This document shows, piece by piece, positions 1 through 11,501 of a stretch of DNA of 64,000 nt. The position numbers and the translations under genes were made by a program. The notes under the pieces are model-generated. The model was not told the origin of the DNA. It saw only the letters and a program-made list of their open reading frames with translations, and made no database searches. Numbering within the stretch: the stretch's first letter is position 1; every line of letters starts with the position of its first letter. Source of the stretch: Nelumbo lutea (lineage: Eukaryota; Streptophyta; Magnoliopsida; Proteales; Nelumbonaceae); assembly GCA_022828595.1 (NCBI GenBank), contig JAKGHH010000007.1:63972727-64036726 (forward strand), written 5' to 3'.

Positions 1-362
1 GAAAGCGCATTAAGTCCAAGAAAATCTTTAAATTCAGATGAATCATGTATATATATCTCTATATACCATTCAATTTACACTATGAATTATTCTGTCAATT
101 ATGTGAATTTCTCTCTCAATTCATTCACATAACCCAAATCAATTAAGAGGTGGTCAAGCTCTTAATTGCATTAAGCACAATAATTCATAGACTATATGGA
201 AATCACAATCTTGGATGAATCAAGAAGATAAAATATATTCACTAACATGGTTAGGCTTTTCATAGCCCTAGCAAGAAACAAATCAGTTCATGATAGAAGA
301 ATTAAAACAAACAAAAGGGAAGAAATAAATCTTGAATTTGCCCATGGTGCTGAGATCTCCTC

Positions 363-427
363 TTCTTGAAGTTTCTTGAATTCTTGAACTTTCTTGAATT
401 CTTGAACTTTTCTTGAACCCTTCTTGA
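363..427. repeat. Short tandem repeat of TTCTTGAA units in LTR B1
   Basis: Five or so TTCTTGAA-type units follow each other here. The same site in LTR B2 (about 32310-32347) has fewer units, so the repeat varies in copy number. It lies about 100-150 bp downstream of the LTR TATA box in the direction of transcription, so probably in the transcribed leader. Each unit also fits TTCnnGAA, a two-unit heat-shock-element half, but the position downstream of the TATA box argues against a promoter role. Confidence 0.7.
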
Positions 428-517
428 CTGATTGCTCATTGCTTCTTGATTCAAATAAGAAGTTGAATGATTGAATGATTCAGTGATCCAGTCATCCTAA
501 AGCTGGTCCACTCCCTC

Positions 518-526
518 CTTTATATA
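518..526 (-). promoter_or_regulatory. TATA box of LTR B1
   Basis: TATATAAAG on the minus strand, in a GC-rich setting. The TATATAAAG of LTRs A (27912-27920, 47776-47784) and C (56441-56449) lies in a comparable place. In LTR B2 the box is degraded to a TTATA-like form near 32430. Confidence 0.6.
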
Positions 527-1160
527 GATTAAAGGGGAGGGAGTGGTCTCCTAATTTCTCTTGAAGTTGATCTTTACAAGAAATAGAAAGTCATATCTTA
601 ATTCTAATCTTATCTCTTTATCTCTTGAGCTCAATCCCTTTTTCAATCTAAGATTACATGAAGAATTTAGATCTAGAAGGATTCTTCTTAGTTTCTTGTT
701 ATTGGATTCGTAATAGACCTCCTTTGCGAATTGGGCTTCAGCTAGGCTTTTCTGCGAGTTGGGCTTCAGCTGCGGATTGGGCCTTCCTATGAAATTTCCC
801 CGACTTCGGGCCCGGATTAGACTTCGATGCAGGCCGAATCTGTGAAAACCCAAAACATGAAAGTTGTGGCTTGTTCTCTTATCTTTCCAGTGGATCTTGA
901 ATCATTCCATTCGGAGTTCGGAGACGTGAGTTAGGCCCAAATCACTGAACGATGTCGAAACTGTGAAAAATCATCCGATTTGTCTTTCTTTGCTCTTAAT
1001 GCATTTTTCATACCCTGGACCAAAATGCAAGAGATATGAGTCCAATTAGATGCTAATTTAGTATAAAAGACAAAATAATTGGGGATAAAAATATGATAAA
1101 TTCTACTCTCATCACTTGCCCTTAGCGTCTTGATTGATTTTCTTTTTCATTTGATCGCAG

Positions 1161-2150
1161 GGATGACTAGCTTTTCCTCGATTGTAAATAAAGCATGGAG
1201 GTTGTTGAAGAAGAAGAGGAGGGTCGTTGGTGAGTCTAGCCCCGAGATGGAAGAGAGGTCGGTGGTAGGTTGTCATGTTGCGGTTGACGTGGATGAGGGT
1301 GGTGACCCAATACAAGCCGACCTTGTTCACATCTCTCCAGTGCAACCGGCAAGCACATCCCACTTCGATGAGGAAATGACAACTTATGTCCTGGAGGTCC
1401 CTCCATTTGTTCCCAAGGTCAATTGCTTGATCACTTATCGGATTCATGACCCGTATGTGGCACTTCATATAAGGGATATTCTCTTTTATAAAGATGTCTG
1501 CATTTATCATGAGCTAGATCCTTCTGAACTCGGTACTCGGATTTTTCGAAATGCCATGCAAGTAGGCATCTTTGAGACACTTTCTCCGCTGCTTTATTTG
1601 TCCCTTACCGAGCTGTTTTCCTATCTGTAGATCAACTCGATGGGTCAAGTCATGCTAGATCAGGTCACCACCTCGAGGCATGAGTCCCATGAAATACGGG
1701 CCAACATAGAAACCTTCTAATATTAGCTAGAGGCAGCATGTTTCAGTGCCGAGGAGGATTGTCAGCGATTCTATTCCTTTAGCGCGAGTATGAATCGTGA
1801 ACTAGAGGAAGCTAGGGGACGATTGTCAGTCTGAGCAGTGAGCTCCAGGAACAATTGACCAGGCACTCTGATGACATTCACCAAGCCAAAGTTGCTACTA
1901 TTGAGAACTTTCGTTGATCACCAGAGTTTGAACAAGAGAGAATTGAAGTGGCGGTTCCTTCTCTAAAGAGGGGCTTCAAACTGTGCCACCGCTTTCGTCA
2001 GCACTAATACCTGGACCTTCACTTGAGCTCTATTCGCTTAGGTCGGTCCTAGATGATCTGACCTGAGAGGTTAGTGAAGAGGCAAATACTCCATAGGAGG
2101 TAGACGGTGATGAAGATGATGATGAGGGTGGCAATGAGAATGATGATTAG
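1161..2150 (+). pseudogene. Remnant (exons 2-3) of a transposon-borne gene related to the antisense gene at 50984-52493
   Basis: Exon 2 starts after a pyrimidine-rich acceptor ending GATCGCAG at 1160 and is open to 1561. A 69-bp intron follows (1562-1630, GTAGGC...CTGTAG), and exon 3 runs to a stop at 2150. Splicing is phase 0 and joins ...NAMQ to INSMGQ..., the counterpart of ...HCMV/VNSANH... in the gene at 50984-52493. Exon 2 begins MTSFSS at 1163 and has a basic stretch (LLKKKRRVV), then a DPSELG motif comparable to DPKQLA in the other copy. Exon 3 encodes a helical, charged, coiled-coil-like segment (NRELEEARGRLS) and ends in an acidic tail (DEDDDEGGNENDD). Exon 3 has several stops and frame changes (about 1719, 1725, 1832). 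Exon 1 is missing: LTR B1 occupies its place. The function of this family is unknown. Confidence 0.6.
1562..1630 (+). other. Intron within the gene remnant at 1161-2150
   Basis: GT donor after CAA at 1561 and AG acceptor at 1629-1630 after a TTTTCCTATCTG tract; 69 bp. Reading through it leads to a stop at the acceptor itself (TAG), while removing it restores a frame homologous to the other copy. Confidence 0.6.
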
Positions 2151-3800
2151 TGGCAGAATTCCTTTTCCCTTTTTTTTTTTTACTTCTATACACCGAGCCT
2201 GCGAGCTTAGTGAAACTTGAATTTATTGCAACCTGTTTAGTATTTTGCTAGTTTTATGAAATCCTCTTGAATGGAAACTCTGAAGTCTTCCCTTCTTCTC
2301 CATTGTATGAGGTGCCCTAGATTGATTTTGGGGTGCATCCCCTTGACTCAATGAGATACGCATCTATCTGCATGGTGCTGAGGTGTCAAGCAACGAAGAT
2401 GGATTTTGGGATGCCACATGTCGCTGGGTTAGTGAAGGGCCAAATATGCCTTCATTAGCTCCCACTAAGTATTAGGATTTGGAGGGAAGAGAAATTTGAA
2501 ATGGAAGACAGTAGAGGCCTTGGAAGCAGATTGTTAGACAAGATCAAATTTAGTTGGCCTGGAGCTACTATTGTGTTCTCTAGTAAAGTTCCTACTAGAG
2601 TAGTTGTCTTGTAACTCTGCTAAATTGATCTCAAGTAGTAGTCCCCGACTGACTATAATACAATAGTCCCAACCTACTTTGATTCAAAAAGGAAAGGTCT
2701 TTCTGTTTTTCCTTATCTATAAGGGCTTATCCTACTTTGATGCAAAAAAAGAAAGGCCTTTCTTTTTTTCCTATCTATAAGGGCTTGCCAAACTTTTGAT
2801 TCAATAGAAAGGTGAACAGTTTGGCAACAAGCAAATGGCTTTCTATGATAGTTGCAAGGTGGCTGTTTGCCTTAAATACTTAAGTACCAAAGTTGCTATC
2901 AGTTGGTTTCATAAGGGGTTGTTCACTACAAGATATTAGTGTTGTCTTAGATTGAACAACAATAAGATCGGTCGATATTCAATCTCTAAGGTGGTTTTTT
3001 GCTGAGAACATAATAATGTTTGTATTCAAAGGTGAACAAATCCTAGATTCTAGAGTTTGATACTTTTCCCAGGCTAGAGAAGGGCTCATACTACTTGCCT
3101 TTGTTTGATATCTTCATTCGGTACTAATACAAACTACAACTACACAAAAGTGGAAGGGCCTCTATAAATATTAAAAGTAGTCTTTTGTAGAGTAGTCAGC
3201 CTAACCAAAGTGTCACAACATAACACAATTACCCTTTTGAATCTTAAGTAGGGGACAACTCATCCTCCTACCAATCAAAGTGGTTGAGAGTAAGCATAAG
3301 CTCAAATAGCTTTCCTTGCTAGAGAAAGTAGATAAGGGGAGAGGTGACTCATCATAGAAGCAATAGATTCTAGAACAACCTAAAAGATCAACTTGGCATA
3401 AAAGGCCAATAACTCTAGGTTGGAAAGAGGGAAGCAAATGAATGGAGGCATTACAAGCCGACTAGAAGACAATGATTACAAGAAGCAAAACTTCGTAGAC
3501 TTAATAAGTTTCTTATAAAAGGCTGGCACCTATATAAGTTCAATAAGGGGGAAGGGAAGGAAAGCTTAGTAAGCTTTAGTTAGCTAACCACTACGTAAGC
3601 CACTATGGTAAGCTTTAGTTAGCTAACAACTACAAAAGATAGCTAGAAGTCAGAGGGCCTATACTACACCTACCTAGCCCTTTGATATGGGGACTATAGA
3701 TTGGAAAACTCCTTCTAAAGTACTTGGTAGAGGGAAAGGGGCCTATAAGTTTGCATAACCCTTGTAGATTTGACCCTATCTATATCTAGAGCCAATTCCC
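2151..3800. other. Unassigned 1.65-kb stretch, no recognisable gene
   Basis: The first part (poly-T at 2166-2182, then AT-rich sequence) may be the 3' untranslated region of the preceding gene remnant. No ORF here is homologous to a recognised protein. Small duplications occur at 2673-2787 and at 3566-3634 (a TAAGCTTTAGTTAGCTAAC motif, twice). The stretch ends where the copia I LTR begins. Its last five bases, TTCCC, would be the target-site flank of that element. Confidence 0.5.
2673..2787. repeat. Two-copy tandem repeat, about 58 bp
   Basis: Copy 1 (2673-2730) and copy 2 (2731-2787) both start CCTACTTTGATNCAAAAA and end CTATCTATAAGGGCTT, with small indels in the poly-A and poly-T runs. A simple local duplication. 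Confidence 0.75.
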
Positions 3801-5717
3801 TGAAGGGATGAGAGGTTCATCATATTGATAGCCTGAACCCTACAGGAAGGTAGGGAAAATTTTCAAAAATTTCTCTCTCCCATGTGGGAATCACATTCTC
3901 TATTTTAGAAAATCTACATTTTCTATGATCAATCTTGAACCTAAATCGAACCAGATCTGAAACCAAAAGGTAGGAGAGGGATATACCTAATACAAAGTAG
4001 CAGTAACTCCCAACGAAGGTGTTCACGTCCAAGGAAAACTCCAAAGACTGCTCCCACTGAAGATGGCACAGTGTAGGGTGGAGCAGAATCAACAGGTTCT
4101 TCACAAGAACCGAATCCTTCAGCAAGAATTCGATGGAGGGTATGTAAGCACGACTTCAGATCAAATTTTCTCCAAAAATTGATATCAAGAACCCTTCTTG
4201 ACCGCTCCTACAATGGAGAACAAACTGGCAATGGCGGCAGCAGAAGGAGGGCGCAAGAGCAGAAGATGGCGCAGTCTTATTGTTGCTGTCTTCTCTCTTT
4301 CTGTGATATGAAATCTGAATGTTGTGTTGTCTGATGGTTCACCCTCCACCTTCTTTTATAGCCTTAAAGAGAGCTCCTAATCTCATTAGGAGTTTCCTAA
4401 TCCAAATCTGTATTTGGATCAAGACTCTCTTCAAGAGATAAGGATAAGCCCTTATCTTATCTGCAGATTAAATCAGCCCACATAATCTTATTAGGAGTTT
4501 CCAGATCCAAATACTGATTTCGATCTGGACTCTCTGAGTGGATGAGGATAATCCCTTATCCTATCTGCTGATCCAAATCCAGATCCGTCCCTCTTTAATT
4601 AATCTAATTAAATTAGTTCGAATTGGGCTTTAGGCCCAATAAGTCCATGTGCTCACTAACCTTCCAAACTGTTGCCCAGTTGGATTTTCTTGTAAGGCGT
4701 GGGACCCAAACATTGATCTACACATCAGCCACATGGGTTCAGCCTAGCCTCTATTACACGGCTTGGCCGAATTCACTGTTATGGACAGTGAACCTCCTAA
4801 GCCCATCACATTGGCTCTTAATGGGCCCAACACTTACACTAAGCGGTCCCTGGGCCAAGCCACCTTTTAGAAACCCAGGGACTGTGGGCAGATGCAAGAT
4901 TATCCCATCAGGTATTACCCTCAATGGTCTTACACTTAACCTCTCAGCCCATAATGATCAAACACTGTCCGACAATAGATGACCTCTCCCTCGGCTGCAA
5001 GGAACAGTGCTACACTCTCTACTCACATGGATCTCGGGAATTAAAACCTTTTGCAAATATTTTGAAACTATAATAAATATGTATATCTCTATATAGATAT
5101 AATTTGCAAAACAAATTTCAACAATTGAAATCGTCTGCCGACAAGTTTGGTTTCCATCAGAGAGTGCATCCCCAATCATTACCTTTGTCCGACAAAGGCG
5201 CTGATCCTGTCACTATGATCACCCACTCAGATGAATTCTTAGATTGTCCCAACATACCCAGGTTTTGACCCCCTCTAAGGATCTCACTGATTGGCATATC
5301 AAAGACAGCCCAATCCGACACCTAATGCAGTATCATAATCGAGTCTAGGGGTCAGGTGTAACATTTCAGTTTTGCCCATCAATCTCCAAGGTTCAGGGCA
5401 ATATTGGAATTCTGATCCGGTTCATGGTTTTAAGAAAACCCACACTGCATGCACCTCAGGTCTCACCCTGGCAACTGAGACAAACCACCCCAACCAACTT
5501 GGCGGCATATCAGTGTCAGCCTTGGCAGGATAAATCTCCCCAGATCTATCCAACGGCTGTGAAGATTCTAAACTAACACGAGTCTCATATGTGTCCAATT
5601 TAAGGGCATTACACAGAAACACACCATAATAACATGAATCAAATATGTACTTTATTCATTTACAATAAATGTCATAAGGTACATCATTCTGATTTAAAGG
5701 GCATACACTGTCTAACA
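3801..5717 (-). repeat. 3' LTR of copia I (1917 bp)
   Basis: In element sense it starts TGTTAGACAGTGTATGCCC at 5717 and ends ...ATCCCTTCA at 3801, so it has TG...CA termini. The same LTR recurs at 28913-30847, 40693-42529, 53432-55366 and 59070-60441. The left flanking five bases are TTCCC (3796-3800); the partner duplication cannot be checked because the 5' LTR is truncated. Confidence 0.9.
4353..4361 (-). promoter_or_regulatory. Candidate TATA box in the copia I LTR
   Basis: CTATAAAAG on the minus strand. The equivalent site in LTR X is 59579-59587, and a related TATAAATGG lies near 54008 in LTR IX. Position and base composition suit the U3 promoter, but no start site can be seen. Confidence 0.45.
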
Positions 5718-5731
5718 GCTTCCACTTGCAC
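5718..5731 (-). other. Polypurine tract of copia I
   Basis: Element sense GTGCAAGTGGAAGC, directly between the gag-pol stop codon and the LTR start. Plus-strand DNA synthesis would be primed here. Near-identical tracts stand before the 3' LTRs of IV (28899-28912) and VI (39874-39887). Confidence 0.7.
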
Positions 5732-8700
5732 TTAGGTCCAATCTGGTATAAGCCGGAGTCCCATACTTTCCACGTGTTTCTCAAACACTTTCTCTGTCAG
5801 TGGCTTAGTCAATGGGTCTGCTACATTCTCCGCTGATGCTACCTTCTGAATCAGGACGTCCCCTCTTCCAACTATCTCCCATAGTACATGCTACTTCCTC
5901 TCGATGTGCTTCAACTTTGAGTGGGCTCGTGGTTCCTTAGCCTGAGTGATAGCTCCATTGTTGTCACACAACAATAGAATGTGTGATGTGCTTGATGGAA
6001 CTACTCCCAATTCATGAATGAACTTCTTCATCCATACGGCTTCTTTGGCAGCTTCACTTGTGGCAATGTATTTAGCTTTGGTTGTAGAATCCGCTGTGGA
6101 CCTCTGTTTGCTACTTTTCCAACAAACAGAACACGATTCTATCGTGATAACATACCTAGATGTAGATTTTCTATCATCTGGATCTGACTGGAAGTCAGCA
6201 TCAGTATACCCTTGGATCTGTAGTGAACTACCATCGAATACCAGACTAAACTCTTTTTTCCTTTGGAGGTACTTAAGTATGTTTTTCACAGCATTCCAGT
6301 GCTTCTACCCTGGTTTGGCCTGAAATCTGCTTACCACACTCACTGCCTGAGCAATGTTATGACGAGTGCACAGCATGGCATACATTATGCTCCCTACGGC
6401 TGAGGCATAGGGAATGTCCTTCATGCCCTCAATCTCCTCGGGAGTCTTGAGAGACTTGGAGAGAGTGATTCCGTGCTTGAAAGGAACATTTCCTTTCTTG
6501 GAGTTCTCCATGTTATATCTCTTGCCTATTTTGTCAATGTAAGCAGATTGGGATAATCCTATTATCCTCTTCGATCTATCTCTATAGAGTCGAAGACCTA
6601 GTATATAGGAGGCTTCTTTAAGATCTTTCATGGAGAATTGCTGTGAAAGCCATACTTTCACCATAGTCAACATTCCTACATCATTCCCAATGAGTAGAAT
6701 GTCGTCTACATACAGAACCAAGAACGTAACCTTATCCCCACTGGATTTCCTGTAAACACAGGATTTATCCGAATTCTACTCAAAGTCAAACTTTTTGACA
6801 GTAGAGTCAAACCGGATGTTCCAACTCCTAGAAGCTTGCTTAAGTCCATATATGGATCTATTTAATTTACATACCATGTGTTCCTGACCCACAGCTATGA
6901 AACCTTGCGATTGCTGCATATAGATATCTTTAGTAAGATCTCCATTCAGGAATATAGTTTTGATATCCGTTTTCCAAATCTCATAATCATGGTCTGCTGC
7001 TACAACTAGCAGGATCCTAATGGATTTAAGCATGGCCACCGGCGAAAAGGTTTCCGCATAATCGGTTCCCTCTTTTTGAGTGTACCCTTTCACCACAAGA
7101 CGAGCCTTGTAGGTCTCAACCTTACCATCGAGGCCCTTTTTGCATCCAATTGCTTTTACCCCAGGGGGCGGATCTACTAGAGTCCAGACTCCATTGGTCT
7201 TCATCGATTCCATCTCAGCTCTCATGGAATCTACCCACTTCATGGAATCTATGTCCAACATAGCTTCCCTATAACTCATGGGATCCTCCTCACTGATAGT
7301 AGCTTCCACCAGGTAACTATCCTGGTCATAGCCGAAACGAACTGGAGACTTGGAAACTTAGGTAGATCTTCTAGGTTAGTCATTACTAGGAACATGTGGG
7401 ACATCTCTCATTAACCCTGAGTCCTCATCAAGAACAACTTCTTGATGATGATTGTTCAGGATGTAATCGTCCTCTAAGAAATGGGCATTTCGGCTACAAA
7501 ACACCTTCTATTCTCCTGGGTCATAGAATAGGTAACCCACAAAGCCCTTGGGGTAGCCTATGAATAGGCAACGACTTGTCTTGGATTCCAATTTGTTCGC
7601 ACTCATTCTTTTAACGTGCAGAGGACAACCCCAAATCTTCAAGTGTCTGACACTTGGTTTCTTTCCAGTCCAAAGTTCATATGGAGTATTCGAAACCGAT
7701 TTGGTTGGAACCCGATTCAGCACGTATATCGTAGTCTCTAATGTGTAACCTCAAAAGGATGTGAGTATCTCTGAGTGTACGAGAAGTGACCGAACCATAT
7801 CCAATAAGGTCCTATTCCTCCTCTCTGAAACACCGTTTAACTGTGGTGTGGCAAGAGGAGTTAACTGTGATACTATCCCATTGACCTTCAAGTAGTCCTT
7901 GAATTCGTCATAGAGATACTCACCACCTTGATCTGATTGAAGGGTGTTAATTTCTCTCCTTAACTGTTTCTCAACCTCTTATCTAAACTCCTTGAACTTT
8001 TCAAAGGATTTGGACTTGTGCCTGGTTAGGTACATATAACCATACCGAGAATAATCATCGATGAATGTAATAAAATACACATGCTAGTTATGAGTCCTAA
8101 CACTCAAGGGACCACATACATCAGTATGTATAAGGTCAAGCATGCATGTACATCTATCCGGCTTACTATTAAATGGCCGTTTCGTCATCTTACCCTGAAG
8201 GCAAGGCTCACAAGTGGGAAGACCTTCTACAGTTAGAAAATCCAAGGGACCATCCTTTACCAATCTTGTGATATGATCAATGCTGATATGGCCAAGTCGG
8301 TAATGCCACAAGCACGTGGGATTAATTGTATCACGGATTCTTTTTTTGGGGTCATCAACCAATGTAGTTTCAACTATGTTAGTTTCCAGAGAAGGATGAA
8401 GAACATAGAGACCATTCTCAAGTTCTCCGTATGCGATGAATTTGTTATTTCTTTTAATAGTAATCGTATTACTAAAAAGAATAGAATATCCATCTACACA
8501 CAATTTTGACACAGAAATCAAATTTCTTCTCAAATTTTGTACATGAAGACAATCTTTCAGTACAATTATTCCTTCTTCGAAAATCAATTGTACGGTTCCT
8601 ATGGCCGCAATTGCAACACTTGTAGAAGTCCTCATGTAAAGAGTTACTTCTCCATCATTCAGTCTTCTACTTATCCTGAACCCCTGTAGTGAGTTACATA

Positions 8701-9468
8701 AATGAGTTGATGCCCGAAGTCAATACACCAGGAAGCAGAAGTGACAAGCATCTGATGCTCTGTTCTTTTTCTGCTTCTTGGACTTAGTGGCTTTCTTCAG
8801 GGCTTCTTCTTTGCCTTTCTCTTTTTCTTGCTTGACTTGCTAGCTTCAACAAGCGTATCAATAGGCTCATCCTTCTTAATCAGTTCCTCGGCCCTCTGCA
8901 ACATCTTGTTGAGTTCCTGAACACTGACATTCAGCTTATTCATGTTGTAATTCATGATGAACGAATTGAAAGAAGGAGGCAAAGAATTCAGGATAGCATC
9001 TATCTTGGTCTCATGATCCAACTCGGATCTAAGAGCCTCGAGCTAATTGATATAACCCATCATCCGAAGACAATGGTCATGAACCTACTGGCCCTTGGAC
9101 ATTTGTGCGGTCATGAACTGCTTCAAGACCTTCTGCTAAGTAGAACGATTATGCTCTTTGTACATTGTCTTTAAACAATCCAATATGTCATTGGCAAGTT
9201 CGATTTGATCAAACTGCCTCTATATCGGATTGTCCAGAGAGGCAATGATATAGCATCGAGCCAATGAGTTTTTCTCCTCCCAATCCTGATAGTCCCTCCT
9301 ACGGGCCTCAAAAGCCCTATCACCCGGACGCTCCGAGGCAGGGTTTTTAGCCACCTTGTTCAACTTCTCAGAAGTTAGGACCAGTATAAGGTTATGGTAC
9401 TAGTCAACATAGTTTGGTCCTTTAAGTTTGTTGTCATCCAACAGCTTTGCAAATTGTCCGTTTGCCAT
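5732..9468 (-). pseudogene. gag-pol: Copia I gag-pol polyprotein, decayed
   Basis: Starts MANGQFAKLL at 9468, the start shared by the sister copies, and ends ...PDWT-stop at 5732. Domains in order: gag capsid region (9468 to about 8775) with a lysine-rich tail; protease motif reading IDFG instead of DSG; GAG-pre-integrase and HHCC finger (WHYRLGH...CEPC, about 8200-8320); integrase core with the first Asp in HTDVCGPL, the second in SDQGGEY and the Glu in SERRNRT; reverse transcriptase with intact YVDD at 6701-6712; RNase H with GYTDADF and CDNNGA. The gag zinc knuckle is lost through a deletion at 8735-8743. A short piece is also missing at the start of RT (after AIGCK). At least ten in-frame stops make it non-functional. 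The product would have formed virus-like particles and copied and integrated the element. Confidence 0.9.
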
Positions 9469-11199
9469 TTTTGGTAAAAAGAAAACATTAGTCCACAACC
9501 TAATTTGATTCATGTTATCTACATAGATATGGATTTTAATCTATGTTTCATTTCCATTTGTTCATCTCTGAGATTTACCTCCTATCTCAGCAACGTCTCC
9601 TGTCTCCGGAAATGTGGGAAATCACATAGGGTGCATGGAGCCAACTGTTTCAGCTACATAACCCCACCACCTTTCTGTGAAGGATCATATCCACTCATCA
9701 TATGAGCTTTCCCTTTGGCCTTTGTCAAATAAGGTTCATTGCCATTTTAGGTTAAACATTTCTGTCCAATGAGTGCTCACCCATCATATTCGTGAATGCC
9801 AAGGTACCGTGAGAGAGTCTTCCATTTTAGGATAGACCCCTCCCACATCGGTCTGTAACGCCCCTATCATCTTATGAAACATTCCGACAAATCCAACAGC
9901 AAATGGATAACCCAATTTTATGGTGTATTTCCTCATTACTGAAGTATCCATCTTCATGCTAATGATGGAAGGCCTTTAGAGAGTTCATCATATGAATCTC
10001 CCTATCACATGCACTCATATTTCAGGTCAAACCAAAGTGGCTCCCACTGACTTTTATAAAGATAGATTTAGGTGGGCCCTAAACGAGTAGGGTTCCGTAC
10101 GGTTCCTCTTAGGGGAGGTGTGGGACCCACCATGAAGGCAAATCATCCAATGATCTTTAGGGACACCATGGCAATGATGTGCATTCAGCCATGGTGTGCG
10201 CATGAACCACTATCGTATCTGCATGGGCCAAGTGCTTATGGCCCATGAACGTTGCATATCACACATCCATACATCACATGCAAGGATTGAATTGATCCAA
10301 TCTATTAATATTTGTAAAGCCCGTTAATAAAGCCCAATTTAATCCCCAATATTACTGATTAATATTATCTAGGTATATGGGCTGAATAGGCTTAAGCAGT
10401 AAGGCCCATATAGCTTTTCTGCAATTACTAGGCTCTTGCAGTTTTAACTCTTTAAAATTGGGCCTTATAGGTGTGGGCCAAATTAAATCATCTCATAATT
10501 AATCATCAATCCCTTGACACAAAAGTGGGAAATTAGGGCTGACATCAGCCTCCATTGAACCACAGATTCGGTCCAACTAGTTTGGACCAATCTGGTTTGT
10601 ATGGGTCTAGGGTTTGATTTTTAATTAAAGAATTAATTCAGGAATATTATCTAAAATTAAATTTACTGATTAAAGAATAAACAAGAATTAGTAATAGGGC
10701 TGTTCGCACAACTCAAACCTGCAAAACAATCGTTAGATCACTGGTTGCAGTTTCATAAACAACAAATCGTAGATGACGATTTCTCCTTCTGCGAATTCTC
10801 CTTCTCCAGTGCATCTGACTTCAATCTTGAAATAAAATAAATAGAAAAAGCCACAATTTTTCTATTAATATTACATCAGATCGAATACCTATACATTCAG
10901 TCTAAAATTAAAAAAAAAAACAATTAATTACAGACCATAATGTAAAAATCTGCAAATCGCAGATATCCTGCGCCAATAAAGATTTCGATCTCCTTTGTAT
11001 TAACAACCCATAAATCAAGAAAATCATAAAGAACAATTCTAAATATTTTCCAGATTTATAAAAATTAATTTCAGATCATTCACCTTGTAACTGGGACCGA
11101 TTTCCCAGAAAAACCTTAATCTGCGCAAATCGGGAAGAACACCTTCTATCCATTTGCGTAGGTTCAGATCTAGTCTCTTTCGGTTCAAGATTTGAACCT
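9469..11199 (-). other. Untranslated leader of copia I (1.73 kb)
   Basis: Lies between PBS and gag start and has no coding capacity of note. It is conserved in order with the leaders of II, III, VII and X and holds the conserved hairpin at 10163-10197. Such length between PBS and gag is unusual among Copia elements and recalls BARE/Angela (established for that group). Confidence 0.75.
10163..10197 (-). promoter_or_regulatory. Conserved leader hairpin, copia I copy
   Basis: A perfect 10-bp stem, ACACCATGGC / GCCATGGTGT, with a 15-base loop containing TGCA. The same hairpin is present in II, III, VI, VII and X. Its role is unknown; RNA packaging, dimerisation or translation control are possibilities only. 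Confidence 0.55.
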
Positions 11200-11213
11200 G
11201 GCTCTGATACCAC
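11200..11213 (-). other. Primer-binding site of copia I
   Basis: The complement reads TGGTATCAGAGCCA, matching the 3' end of plant initiator-Met tRNA, as usual in Ty1/Copia. It lies next to the LTR end TGAAGGG... at 11214. Confidence 0.85.
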
Positions 11214-11501
11214 TGAAGGGATGAGAGATCCATCAATTTCTCTCTTCCATCTGGGAATCACATTCCTTGTTTTAGAAAATCTACATTTTCAAGGATCAAT
11301 CTTGAAACAAGAATCGGACCAGATCTGAAACCAAAAGGTAGGAGAGAGATATACCTAATAAAGAGTAGCAGTAACAACCAATGAAGGTGTTCACACCCAA
11401 TGAAATCTCCAAAGACTACTCCCGCTGAAGATGACACAGTGTAGGGTGGAGTAGAATCGGCAGTGTTCTTCCCAATGAAATCTCCAAAGACTACTCCCAT
11501 T
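11214..11501 (-). repeat. Truncated 5' LTR of copia I with internal duplication
   Basis: Only the 3' end of the LTR (element sense) is kept. About 26 bases, CCAATGAAATCTCCAAAGAC and following, occur twice (from 11398 and from 11472). The second copy runs straight into RT sequence of element II at about 11502. This looks like a template-switch or repair junction. Confidence 0.75.

Larger units (their letters stand above)
1..1114 (-). mobile_element. LTR of a Gypsy-like element, subfamily B copy 1 (cut by window edge)
   Basis: In element sense this LTR starts TGATGAGAGTAGAATTTATC at 1114 and runs leftward out of the window. It matches 31930-33026, part of a second copy, along its whole visible length. 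The bases just inside, at 1115-1127, read AAGGGCAAG before the TG in element sense. They could be a polypurine tract, making this a 3' LTR. Alternatively it is a solo LTR that landed in intron 1 of the gene remnant to its right. The Gypsy assignment is inferred from the shared LTR end motif with the Athila-like LTR at 62699. Confidence 0.8.
3801..11501 (-). mobile_element. Ty1/Copia element I, nearly complete, decayed
   Basis: Order on the minus strand: partial 5' LTR (11214-11501), PBS (11200-11213), leader, gag-pol (9468-5732), polypurine tract, full 3' LTR (5717-3801). It is the most complete copy on the minus strand. The two LTRs differ clearly where they overlap, including a deletion near the 5' LTR's end, so the copy is old or the ends come from different elements. 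The 5' LTR stops after about 288 bp, where it abuts the RT fragment of element II. Confidence 0.85.

Noticed and set aside
2166..2182. Poly-T run as the tail of a minus-strand retroposed (poly-A) copy
   Set aside because: No target-site duplication and no LINE or SINE sequence beside it; it follows the stop codon of the gene remnant and is more likely its 3' region.
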